Under the pieces are notes generated by a model that saw nothing but the letters and a program-made list of their open reading frames with translations, was not told the origin of the DNA and did no database searches. A stretch of DNA of 11,926 bases from an uncultured Chthoniobacterales bacterium (GTDB lineage: Bacteria; Verrucomicrobiota; Verrucomicrobiae; Chthoniobacterales; UBA10450), in the NCBI GenBank assembly GCA_955652855.1, contig CATPCN010000522.1, positions 1 through 11,926 of the forward strand. Direction: 5' to 3'. Shown piece after piece: positions 6,873 through 11,926 of this stretch (position 1 is the stretch's first letter; every line of letters begins with the position of its first letter). Made by a program: the position numbers and the translations under genes.

Positions 6873-7715
6873 TTAGAGACTGAAAACTGCGACGGGAAGT
6901 TTGCCTTGAATCGCGACGTGCTCCGCGATGTTCATGGCCAGAGCCGTTTTTCCCATGCTCGGCCGTGCCGCGATCACGATCATTTCCGACGGATGCAAAC
7001 CGTTCGTCATGCGATCGAGTTCAATAAAGCCAGTGGAAATGCCCGTGATGCCGCCGCGGTTCTCGTAAAGCTTCTCGATCGTTTCGATCGCTTCCATCAC
7101 CTGATCTTTCATCGCGACCATCTGGCCTTTGAAGCGGTCCTCGCCCACGGAAAAAATCCGTTGCTCCACTTCATCGAGCAGCTCGTTGACTTCGTCCTGC
7201 TCCTCGTAAGAACGACGCACGCTCTCGGTGCAGGCCGCGATGATCTCGCGCAGAATGTGTTTCTCGCGAACGATCTCGAGGTAATAGCCGACGTTTGCGG
7301 CCGTCGGCACAAACGTGAACAGACTTGTGACAAACGCCGCTCCGCCCACGGTATCGAGCAGATTACGGTCGCGCAGAACTTGCGTGAACGTGATCAGGTC
7401 AACTGCCTGGCCTACGTTCCAAAGATCAACAAGTGCGGTGTAAATCGTTTGGTGCGCGGGAACATAAAAGTATTGCTCGTTAATTTTCTCGATGCACTCG
7501 GCGATAATTTCCCGCGGCGAGATGAGCATCGAACCCAGCACGCCTTGCTCGGCCTCGACGCTATGAGGCGGCGTGCGGTGAATATCCTGCGAAGAACCTG
7601 TGAGTGACTTCCCGTCGCGCGGGCCGCCATTTTTTTCCGGCCAGCCTCGGCCGGGCGTTTTGCCCGATTCTTTACGAGGCTTCTCAGCAGTCCATGAGGA
7701 CGGTTGAGTTGCCAT
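6873..7715 (-). CDS. dnaB: replicative DNA helicase DnaB, N-terminal fragment
   Basis: 280 residues. A 48-residue, Pro/Gly/Lys-rich tail precedes RTPPHSVEAEQGVLGSML, the usual start of DnaB. The N-terminal helical domain (about 50-150) mediates hexamer assembly and primase contact. The linker is followed by TGISTGFIELDRMTNGL and Walker A ARPSMGKTALAMNIAEH (about 248-264). The frame then stops at AVFSL, one codon before the catalytic glutamate of motif H1a. The TAA differs from GAA by one base (plus-strand 6875 A instead of C). Together with the downstream fragment the length would be 497 residues, normal for DnaB, with no other defect. As encoded, this piece lacks Walker B and cannot hydrolyse ATP alone. 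The start ATG directly follows the rplI stop (also TAAATG), so the two genes are tightly coupled. Confidence 0.88.
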   Translation of the reverse strand: MATQPSSWTAEKPRKESGKTPGRGWPEKNGGPRDGKSLTGSSQDIHRTPPHSVEAEQGVLGSMLISPREIIAECIEKINEQYFYVPAHQTIYTALVDLWNVGQAVDLITFTQVLRDRNLLDTVGGAAFVTSLFTFVPTAANVGYYLEIVREKHILREIIAACTESVRRSYEEQDEVNELLDEVEQRIFSVGEDRFKGQMVAMKDQVMEAIETIEKLYENRGGITGISTGFIELDRMTNGLHPSEMIVIAARPSMGKTALAMNIAEHVAIQGKLPVAVFSL

Positions 7716-8240
7716 TTATTTCTGTTCTTTGTGTCTTCGGAAAAATGAACGGTGCTTTTTCTCAGGCTCTAACGCGGTCGTTTCTTCCGCAGACTTCACC
7801 TGAAAATTGAAACGCGCAATAACATCGTGGTGCAATTTGATCTCCACTTCATGCTCGCCCGTGGTTTTGATCGGATGACCGAGCACGATTTTATGTCGAT
7901 CTATTTCGTTGCCGATCTCGTTCTTGATCCGCGTCACTAAATCTTGCGCGGTGATCGAGCCGAACGCTTTCCCCGTCTCGCCGGTTTCGAGGGTAAAGAC
8001 GACGCGCAGTTTATTGATGCGGCGCGCCAGCTCTTCCGCTTCGTTGAGCTCGCGAGCTTCGCGCTCGGCGCGCTTCGCTTTCAGATTATCAAGCTTTCGC
8101 ATACTGGCGGGCGTGACTTCAAAGGCCTTTCCGTGCGGCAAAAGATAGTTGCGCGCGTAACCGCGGTGCACTTTTACGACGTCCGCTTCGGCGCCGAGGC
8201 CGGGAACGTTTTCACTCAGAATGATTTCAGTCGAAGGCAT
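7716..8240 (-). CDS. rplI: 50S ribosomal protein L9
   Basis: 174 residues, longer than the usual 148 or so through a charged C-terminal extension (EPEKKHRSFFRRHKEQK). The N-terminal 23S-binding domain shows LSENVPGLGAEADVV and HRGYARNYLLPHGKA, the L9 signature. It is joined by a long helix (about 45-75, rich in Lys, Arg, Glu) to the C-terminal domain with GKAFGSITAQDL. L9 sits at the base of the L1 stalk and supports reading-frame fidelity. It lies immediately upstream of dnaB with stop and start adjacent, a common rplI-dnaB order in bacteria. It is preceded by a good sigma70-like promoter, so it probably starts the rplI-dnaB transcript. No clear Shine-Dalgarno precedes the ATG at 8240. Confidence 0.95.
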   Translation of the reverse strand: MPSTEIILSENVPGLGAEADVVKVHRGYARNYLLPHGKAFEVTPASMRKLDNLKAKRAEREARELNEAEELARRINKLRVVFTLETGETGKAFGSITAQDLVTRIKNEIGNEIDRHKIVLGHPIKTTGEHEVEIKLHHDVIARFNFQVKSAEETTALEPEKKHRSFFRRHKEQK

Positions 8241-8292
8241 GGATTAAGGTGTGTCCGCACAAAAATTTTCGGCAACGGAGGCGCGAGGGACG

Positions 8293-8320
8293 AGTATAGA
8301 AGCGAGTCGAGCACTGTCAA
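8293..8320 (-). promoter_or_regulatory. sigma70-type promoter for rplI-dnaB
   Basis: On the minus strand TTGACA (8315-8320, perfect -35) and TATACT (8293-8298, 5 of 6 for -10) are separated by 16 bases. Transcription would start near 8286 and give a leader of about 46 bases before the rplI ATG. It lies in the 93-base gap after the sufT stop, which suggests rplI-dnaB is expressed independently of the Fe-S genes. Confidence 0.65.
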
Positions 8321-8333
8321 CGTCGCGACGAAA

Positions 8334-8888
8334 TTAAATCATGCCGAGCTTCATCCGCCCGGCTTCGCTGATCATATTTTGGTTCCACGGCGGATCCCAA
8401 ACGAGTTGCACATCAGCTTCGTCCACGCCGTCGATGCTTAAAATTTTGCTTTGCGCATCGTGCGCGATGGCCGGCCCCATTCCGCAACCCGGAGCGGTCA
8501 GCGTCATTTTCACTCCCACTTTTGTTCCGCCTTCCGGTTTCTTGACCAGCTGACAATCGTAAACCAGGCCAAGATCGACAATGTTCACCGGAATTTCCGG
8601 ATCGAAACATTGGCGAAGTTGTTCCCAGACCGCCTTTTCATCGACGGCGCCAGTCGCGGCGGTGGGCTTCGGCGCGCCATTCGTGGTTTGCGACTTTTCA
8701 ATTCCAAGCGCGTCCAAATCTTTGTTGGCGATGCGGGCGAGTCCGTGCGGTGTCGCGATCGTGTAACTACCGCCGAGAGTTTGCGTGATCACGCCCTTCG
8801 TGCCTGATTCGAGCGTCAACTTTTGGCCGCTTGGAATCTGAATCGCCTCCACGGCCCGGCTTAAAGTGAATTCAGTGTTTTCGTGCAT
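8334..8888 (-). CDS. sufT: SufT-like Fe-S maturation factor (MIP18/DUF59 domain)
   Basis: 184 residues. The N-terminal 65 form the SufT-type extension (IPSGQKLTLESGTKGVITQ, then GGSYTI), followed by a Thr/Pro/Ala linker. The C-terminal DUF59 domain (about 82-184) carries DPEIPVNIVDLGLVYDC, LTAPGCGMG with the conserved Cys135, and VWDPPWNQNMISEAGRMKLG. SufT helps deliver Fe-S clusters to target proteins; in staphylococci it matters for lipoyl synthase and aconitase when Fe-S demand is high. It lies downstream of the IscU-like gene, separated by a MITE-like repeat, and has its own ribosome site (TAGGAAAG about 5 bases before the ATG). A TGTCGATCTT repeat, in sense orientation, encodes the conserved VDLG of this family. 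Confidence 0.88.
   Translation of the reverse strand: MHENTEFTLSRAVEAIQIPSGQKLTLESGTKGVITQTLGGSYTIATPHGLARIANKDLDALGIEKSQTTNGAPKPTAATGAVDEKAVWEQLRQCFDPEIPVNIVDLGLVYDCQLVKKPEGGTKVGVKMTLTAPGCGMGPAIAHDAQSKILSIDGVDEADVQLVWDPPWNQNMISEAGRMKLGMI
8571..8580 (-). repeat. TGTCGATCTT copy (sufT)
   Basis: Exact copy on the minus strand with flanks CAT and GGC. In sense with sufT it encodes the family-conserved VDL. Confidence 0.9.
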
Positions 8889-8927
8889 AAAACTTTCCTA
8901 TCCAACCTTCCACCAAATTAAGCGCAT

Positions 8928-9051
8928 TGTCATTCCGAGCGGAGCGAGGAATCTCGCAGTCGAACGAACGCCGTTCCTTCAATCGAAAAGATTCTCGATT
9001 CCAGTGCGCGCCTAACCAAATGTGAGGTCCCTCGCTTCGCTCGGGATGACA
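8928..9051. mobile_element. MITE-like inverted-repeat element
   Basis: The arms at 8928-8955 (TGTCATTCCGAGCGGAGCG...) and 9024-9051 (reverse complement TGTCATCCCGAGCGAAGCG...) match in 24 of 28 positions around a 68-base centre. I recognise this as the widespread intergenic 'TGTCATCCCGAGCGAAGCGAGGGACC' type repeat of many environmental bacterial genomes. It has no coding capacity; translations of it give the well-known false peptide CHPERSEGP...IPRSARND. It sits between the IscU-like gene and sufT and may form a hairpin in their shared transcript, damping expression of sufT. Confidence 0.75.
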
Positions 9052-9071
9052 AACAGAGGGACCGCTCGTTC

Positions 9072-9545
9072 TCATTTGTCGATCACCACTTTCACTTTCT
9101 GCGATTTCGCGCTCAACGACAACTGATCGATCAACGTCGGAGATGTCGATCTTGCGCTGGTCGATCTACTTTCTTCGCCGCTTAACGCATTTCGCAGCGC
9201 GCCTTCCACGAGTTGCGCGCAATGAATTTTCACCGGCGACAGCGGGCCGAGCGGCGCAGCCAACTGTTCCCCGCTCATCGATTTCGCTTCCGCGATTGTT
9301 TTGCCGGCGAGCATATCAGTCGCTACGCTCGCCACCGCGATCGCCGTCTGACAACCGAACGATTGAAACGTCACGCGATCGATAATTTTGCGGCCGTCCT
9401 GTTCTTTGAACTTGATCCACATCCGCAACATGTCGCCGCATTCGGGGCTGCCGACTGTGCCAATGGCATCAGCATTTTTCATCTCGCCGAGATTGCGCGG
9501 ATTCTTGATCGCTTCCTCGATTCTCGATTCCAGATCGTCGCTCAT
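9072..9545 (-). CDS. IscU/NifU-type Fe-S cluster scaffold
   Basis: 157 residues. The three scaffold cysteines are present: Cys36 in SPECGDML (with Asp38), Cys65 in SFGCQTAIA and Cys109 in KIHCAQLVEGAL. They hold a nascent [2Fe-2S] or [4Fe-4S] cluster built from desulfurase sulfur before transfer to client proteins. The HscA-binding LPPVK of E. coli IscU is replaced by PLSPVK. After the conserved domain (about residue 121) comes a 36-residue tail. It begins with SRSTSARSTS, encoded by the TGTCGATCTT repeat and a near copy 15 bases away; this tail is not part of the family. The start ATG overlaps the stop of the upstream rhodanese-like gene (ATGA), showing translational coupling. No cysteine desulfurase gene is in the window. 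Confidence 0.85.
   Translation of the reverse strand: MSDDLESRIEEAIKNPRNLGEMKNADAIGTVGSPECGDMLRMWIKFKEQDGRKIIDRVTFQSFGCQTAIAVASVATDMLAGKTIAEAKSMSGEQLAAPLGPLSPVKIHCAQLVEGALRNALSGEESRSTSARSTSPTLIDQLSLSAKSQKVKVVIDK
9144..9168. repeat. TGTCGATCTT with a near copy 15 bases away
   Basis: An exact TGTCGATCTT at 9144-9153 is followed by GGTCGATCTA at 9159-9168. Both are read in the same phase of the minus-strand IscU-like gene and encode RSTSARSTS in a family-foreign tail. This looks like a repeat duplicated inside a tolerant part of the protein. Confidence 0.8.
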
Positions 9546-10099
9546 GATTGTTCGACATGATATCGCGGCAACTTTGGATCGACATCGACGCTCCAGGCAT
9601 CGATACCGCCGCGCAAACTTTTCACGTTCTCAAATCCTTGGCCTTGGAAATATGCAACCGCATCCAGGCTGCGCGCACCTTGATGATCGTAAACAACGAG
9701 AAGATTTTCGCCCGAGCATTTCGCGAGAATTTCTTGCATCAATTCTTGCGTGAACAAGTGCGCGTTGTCGATCTTGACCGCGGCGTATTCTTCCCGGGTG
9801 CGAACATCGAGAAGATAAATGTTTTCGCGACGCCCAATGCGATCAGCCAAATCACGTGGCTCGATTTGCATGGCGCGATCCGCGGTGTCGCTGGCGAGAA
9901 TGTGATCGATCGCTTCATCGACATCAAGGCCCTCGTTTCGCGCACAAACTTGCGCGAGCGTTTCGTCCGGGCTAAAACCGCAACTGCTGCAACCGCCGAT
10001 GTGATATTTACGAAAGAGCGCACGTTGCGCGCCGGGAAATTGCTCGAGCAATTCACGCATCGTGATGTTCGGATTGATCGCCGTTGCGGCGGAATTCAT
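9542..10099 (-). CDS. CxxC N-terminal domain plus catalytic-Cys-less rhodanese domain
   Basis: 185 residues from the ATG at 10099. The frame stays open to 10228, but that upstream part is repeat sequence and E2 antisense, so I reject the longer start. Residues about 8-70 (TMRELLEQFPGAQRALFRKY, then GGCSSCGF with Cys37 and Cys40) resemble the DUF1858/ScdA-N type small domain found with Fe-S and disulfide proteins. Residues about 78-180 are a rhodanese fold: YLLDVRTREEY, then VVYDHQGARS and SLRGGIDAWSVDVDP. In active rhodaneses the loop reads C-x-x-G-x-R-S; here Asp138 stands where Cys should be, so sulfur transfer through a persulfide is unlikely and a binding or regulatory role is inferred. 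The four-base overlap with the IscU-like gene points to a role in Fe-S assembly. A TGTCGATCTT copy encodes VKID at 9766. Confidence 0.75.
   Translation of the reverse strand: MNSAATAINPNITMRELLEQFPGAQRALFRKYHIGGCSSCGFSPDETLAQVCARNEGLDVDEAIDHILASDTADRAMQIEPRDLADRIGRRENIYLLDVRTREEYAAVKIDNAHLFTQELMQEILAKCSGENLLVVYDHQGARSLDAVAYFQGQGFENVKSLRGGIDAWSVDVDPKLPRYHVEQS
9766..9775 (+). repeat. TGTCGATCTT copy (rhodanese-like gene)
   Basis: Exact copy with flanks T and GAC; antisense to the gene it encodes VKID. Confidence 0.9.
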
Positions 10100-10109
10100 G
10101 TTCTTAGAT

Positions 10110-10165
10110 TGTAGCGGCGGTCTATGACCGTCGCAAATATCCGGTGCTCGCAGAGCGCGGCTACA
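10110..10165. repeat. REP-like double-hairpin palindrome
   Basis: TGTAGC (10110-10115) and GCTACA (10160-10165) close a 56-base element. Inside are CGGTC-TAT-GACCG (10118-10130) and GCTC-GCA-GAGC (10146-10156), so it folds as two small hairpins on a common stem. I know very similar 'TGTAGC ... GGTCTATGACC ... GCTACA' repeats from verrucomicrobial and other environmental genomes. It overlaps the E2 stop codon (TAG 10161-10163 on the minus strand) and ends 11 bases from the rhodanese start, so it lies within the operon and could act as a mRNA end-stabiliser or attenuator. Confidence 0.7.
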
Positions 10166-11372
10166 ACTTATTCGGATCTTCCAGCAACTCGATGATGCGC
10201 TTGAGCAAACGGCCTGCGCCGCCGCCATCGAGGCTGCGATGATCGAAACTTAACGTGATCTGCGCTTCGGTCTTCGGAACGAAGTCATTTTTCGATTCAT
10301 CCCATGAAGGAACCTTTTTGCCGGCACCCAAGCCGAGAAGCAGCGTTTGATCGGGAAGCGGAATGGGAGTTCCCCATTCCACGCCGAACGTTCCGAAATT
10401 TGAAACCGCCGCAATGCCGCCAGCTTGCATATCCGGGGAAATACGTCGCTTCCGCGCAAGATCGACCAGCTCGCCATATTTGGCCGTAAGATCGACAAGC
10501 GAAGTCTTGTCGGCCGCGCGGATGATCGGAACCATGATTCCATCCTCGGCTTCGACCGCGACGCCGACGTCAATGGAGTTCGCTTGCACAACGCGACCGC
10601 CAATTAGTTTCGCGGCGGTCGAAGGATTTTCCGCGATCGCGAGAGCAAGCGCGCGCACAGCGTAAAGCGCTGGGCCCGGTTTCGGATCGCGCGATTGTCG
10701 ATCTTGCAAAACGGCATCGAGACGAACGGACGAACCGATCGTCGCGAGCGGTCGCGTCCAACTGCGTCGCATCGCATCGGCCACCTCGCTTCGGATCGCG
10801 GAGGCTTCGCTCGATTGTTGATTGTCGATGTTGTGCAGAAAATTTTCCAAATCCTTAACCGTCACCCGATGCCCCGCGCCCGTTCCAAAAATTCCAGCGA
10901 GATCTGCGTTTGTGAGTTGCAGCTCGGCCATCCGCGCGCGAACTCGCGGCGACAAAAACCCGGCGCCTTTCGCAGCGGCGGGAACAGGCAATCCGTCGGA
11001 ACGTCTGACGCCTTCGCCATTTTTCTGCCGTGTTGCCACGGTAGATTGTTCTTCGCGTCCAGGAATTTCCTTGGCCACCGTTCCTTTCGGAGGTTCCGGA
11101 ACCGTTTTCTTAAACTTGGCTGCGTCCGCCTCGCTTGCTTCGACATAACCAAGAACTGAGCCGACTGGGTAAGTTTCTTTCACCTTCGCGGTGATCTTGT
11201 CGATCTTGCCTTTGCACGGAGTTGTCACGCCCATGACGGCCTTGTTCGTTTCGACGTCGATGATTTCCTGATCGGCGGCGACGTTATCGCCCGCTTTCAC
11301 TTTTACATCGACAATCGTCGCTTCCGCGATCGATTCGCCCAGCTGCGGCATGATGATTGGAACTTGCGGCAT
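10161..11372 (-). CDS. 2-oxoacid dehydrogenase E2 (dihydrolipoyl acyltransferase)
   Basis: 403 residues from the ATG at 11372; the longer open frame to 11531 is antisense-like basic sequence overlapping E1 beta. Lipoyl domain (1 to about 80): MPQLGESIAEATI and ETNKA with Lys44 as the lipoylation site. A Pro/Lys/Glu-rich linker follows, then a peripheral subunit-binding domain (LSPRVRARMAE ... GTGAGHRVTVKDLENFL). The catalytic domain (about 185-400) carries VSNFGTFG and the active-site FDHRSLDGGGAGRLL with the catalytic His. It passes the acyl group from lipoyl-lysine to CoA in the core of the pyruvate (or related branched-chain/2-oxoglutarate) dehydrogenase complex. The gene follows E1 beta with only 4 bases between stop and start. 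Three TGTCGATCTT copies lie in it. Pyruvate is the likeliest substrate from the E1 beta neighbour, but this is not certain. Confidence 0.9.
   Translation of the reverse strand: MPQVPIIMPQLGESIAEATIVDVKVKAGDNVAADQEIIDVETNKAVMGVTTPCKGKIDKITAKVKETYPVGSVLGYVEASEADAAKFKKTVPEPPKGTVAKEIPGREEQSTVATRQKNGEGVRRSDGLPVPAAAKGAGFLSPRVRARMAELQLTNADLAGIFGTGAGHRVTVKDLENFLHNIDNQQSSEASAIRSEVADAMRRSWTRPLATIGSSVRLDAVLQDRQSRDPKPGPALYAVRALALAIAENPSTAAKLIGGRVVQANSIDVGVAVEAEDGIMVPIIRAADKTSLVDLTAKYGELVDLARKRRISPDMQAGGIAAVSNFGTFGVEWGTPIPLPDQTLLLGLGAGKKVPSWDESKNDFVPKTEAQITLSFDHRSLDGGGAGRLLKRIIELLEDPNKL
10488..10497 (-). repeat. TGTCGATCTT copy (E2, catalytic domain)
   Basis: Exact copy on the minus strand, in sense with the E2 gene, encoding VDLT. 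A near copy differing at one end base lies at 10458-10467 on the same strand. Confidence 0.9.
10696..10705 (+). repeat. TGTCGATCTT copy (E2, start of catalytic domain)
   Basis: Exact copy with flanks GAT and GCA; antisense to E2 it encodes QDRQ in a stretch that varies in the family. Confidence 0.9.
11198..11207 (+). repeat. TGTCGATCTT copy (E2, lipoyl domain)
   Basis: Exact copy with flanks T and GCC, preceded by a partial copy GATCTT; antisense to E2 it encodes GKIDK. Confidence 0.9.
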
Positions 11373-11376
11373 AAAA

Positions 11377-11926
11377 TTATTCTCGAAGAAGTTTTCGCGC
11401 TTTCTCCGCGATCGTTTTCGCGCTCGGACGATGCGCGCTCCAAAGATTCGGATGATAAGGAATGGGCGTGTCCTTCGCATTGATGCGCGCCGGCGCGGCA
11501 TCGAGCAAATGAAAACCTTCGCTCGCGACACGCGCGATCACCTCGGCCGTCGTGCCGCCCCACGGAAATGATTCGCCGACGCAAAGCAAGCGACCGGTGC
11601 GCGCGACGGATGCGAGCACGGTATCGGTGTCGAGCGGTTTGACGGTGCGAAGATCGACAACTTCAATTTCGAATCCTTCCGTCGCCATTTCCTCCGCGAC
11701 CGCGAGACATTCGTGCAGCATCGCGCTGTAACTCACGATCGTGAGATCGCGCCCCTCGCGTGCAATACGCGCTTTTCCGACCGGAAACGATTCGGTCGGC
11801 AGTTTGTCGGCCTTGAGATGGTAATAAAGATATTTGTGCTCGCAGTATTTTTTTTTTAATGATATGGCGACCTCCGAGAGCTACATCGTGTAGGCGTCTG
11901 CGACGGTCGCCGGCGTCATCACGACA
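11377..11926 (-). CDS. 2-oxoacid (pyruvate) dehydrogenase E1 beta, partial, with an in-frame stop
   Basis: From 11880 down to the TAA at 11377-11379 the minus strand encodes the C-terminal half of E1 beta: CEHKYLYYHLKADK, FPVGKARIAREGRDL, VSYSAMLHECLAVAEE, EVVDLRTVKPLDTDTV and an intact end. E1 beta with E1 alpha and TPP decarboxylates the 2-oxoacid and reductively acylates the E2 lipoyl group. Towards the window end the same frame continues with family-like VVMTPATVADAYTM, but a TAG lies at 11881-11883. Just downstream the expected 'NPVI' before YCEH is replaced by a 10-A run (plus strand T10, 11848-11857) encoding lysines. Both defects within 40 bases, close to the edge, suggest sequence error as much as true decay. 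E1 alpha and the N-terminal half are outside. E2 follows after 4 bases. Confidence 0.8.
11650..11659 (-). repeat. TGTCGATCTT copy (E1 beta)
   Basis: Exact copy on the minus strand, in sense with E1 beta, encoding the conserved VVDLR. Confidence 0.9.

Noticed and set aside
6870..6875. TAA recoded as an amino acid
   Set aside because: TAA ends several other genes here normally (rplI, tkt, sufT, E1 beta, rsmA), so a changed code is not supported; no local recoding structure is evident.
6651..7607. 318-codon plus-strand open frame
   Set aside because: It lies entirely antisense to dnaB, whose motifs are clear; long antisense frames are common in GC-rich DNA.
8872..9075. 67-codon minus-strand frame beginning MRTSGPSVCHPERSEGP
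   Set aside because: It is the translation of the MITE-like inverted repeat; CHPERSEGP...IPRSARND is a familiar false peptide from this repeat family.
9548..10114. 188-codon plus-strand open frame
   Set aside because: Antisense to the rhodanese-like gene; no domain recognised.
10100..10228. 43-codon N-terminal extension of the rhodanese-like gene
   Set aside because: It runs through the REP-like palindrome and overlaps the end of E2; the family-like sequence starts at the ATG at 10099.
3336..10640. GCGATCGC (HIP1-like palindrome) at 3336, 3483, 9337 and 10633
   Set aside because: Four copies is modest in DNA this rich in CGATCG; unlike TGTCGATCTT there is no flank bias or striking density.
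11373..11531. 53-codon N-terminal extension of E2
   Set aside because: It overlaps the E1 beta coding end in another frame and precedes the canonical lipoyl-domain start at 11372.
11848..11857. T10 run read as a terminator
   Set aside because: It lies inside the E1 beta coding homology and has no hairpin in front of it.

Overview
The window looks like ordinary chromosomal DNA of a GC-rich, free-living bacterium. The best guess is Verrucomicrobiota, in the soil Chthoniobacterales/Spartobacteria direction. That guess rests on gene content (a TMTC-like membrane protein, a small AP2-like protein, rplI-dnaB, a SufT/IscU-type Fe-S set beside a 2-oxoacid dehydrogenase) and on the style of its intergenic palindromes. 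It is recall and inference, not a database result. Few genes show a clear Shine-Dalgarno sequence.

Layout. 1-221 (-): start of a TMTC-like membrane protein, cut by the window edge. 276-1037 (+): exported L,D-transpeptidase. 1100-1384 (+): small, very basic AP2-like protein. 1404-2747 (-): rsmA (ksgA) fused to a Nudix hydrolase domain. 2754-2885: short regulatory-looking gap with DnaA-box-like sequences. 2886-4082 (-): DUF697 protein with a decayed GTPase-like domain. 4181-6166 (+): transketolase. 6222-7715 (-): replicative helicase dnaB, split in frame by one TAA exactly at the catalytic glutamate codon. 7716-8240 (-): rplI, directly abutting dnaB, behind a good sigma70-type promoter. 8334-8888 (-): sufT. 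8928-9051: MITE-like inverted repeat. 9072-9545 (-): IscU/NifU-type scaffold. 9542-10099 (-): CxxC domain plus rhodanese domain lacking its catalytic cysteine. 10110-10165: REP-like palindrome. 10161-11372 (-): 2-oxoacid dehydrogenase E2. 11377-11926 (-): E1 beta, partial, with an in-frame stop near the window end.

How the genes fit together. On the minus strand, transcription from right to left runs E1 beta, E2, the rhodanese-like protein, IscU-like scaffold and SufT, then rplI-dnaB from its own promoter. The first group couples a lipoyl-dependent dehydrogenase with Fe-S assembly. This makes sense because lipoyl synthase is itself an Fe-S enzyme, and SufT has been linked to its maturation.

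The most unusual signal is not a gene. The 10-mer TGTCGATCTT (extended consensus W-TGTCGATCTT-R-S-C) occurs 13 times in 11.9 kb, against roughly 0.02 expected for a random 10-mer on both strands. It sits in six different genes' reading frames in every phase (KID, DRQ/DRH, RST and VDL peptides). It also forms an inverted pair between the convergent tkt and dnaB genes. Its density, length and inverted-pair use resemble the DNA uptake sequences of Neisseria and Haemophilus, although a strand-polar signal (Chi/KOPS type) or a methylation-linked motif is also possible. No CRISPR array, tRNA, rRNA, insertion sequence or phage gene was seen. No gene-free stretch exceeds about 190 bases.
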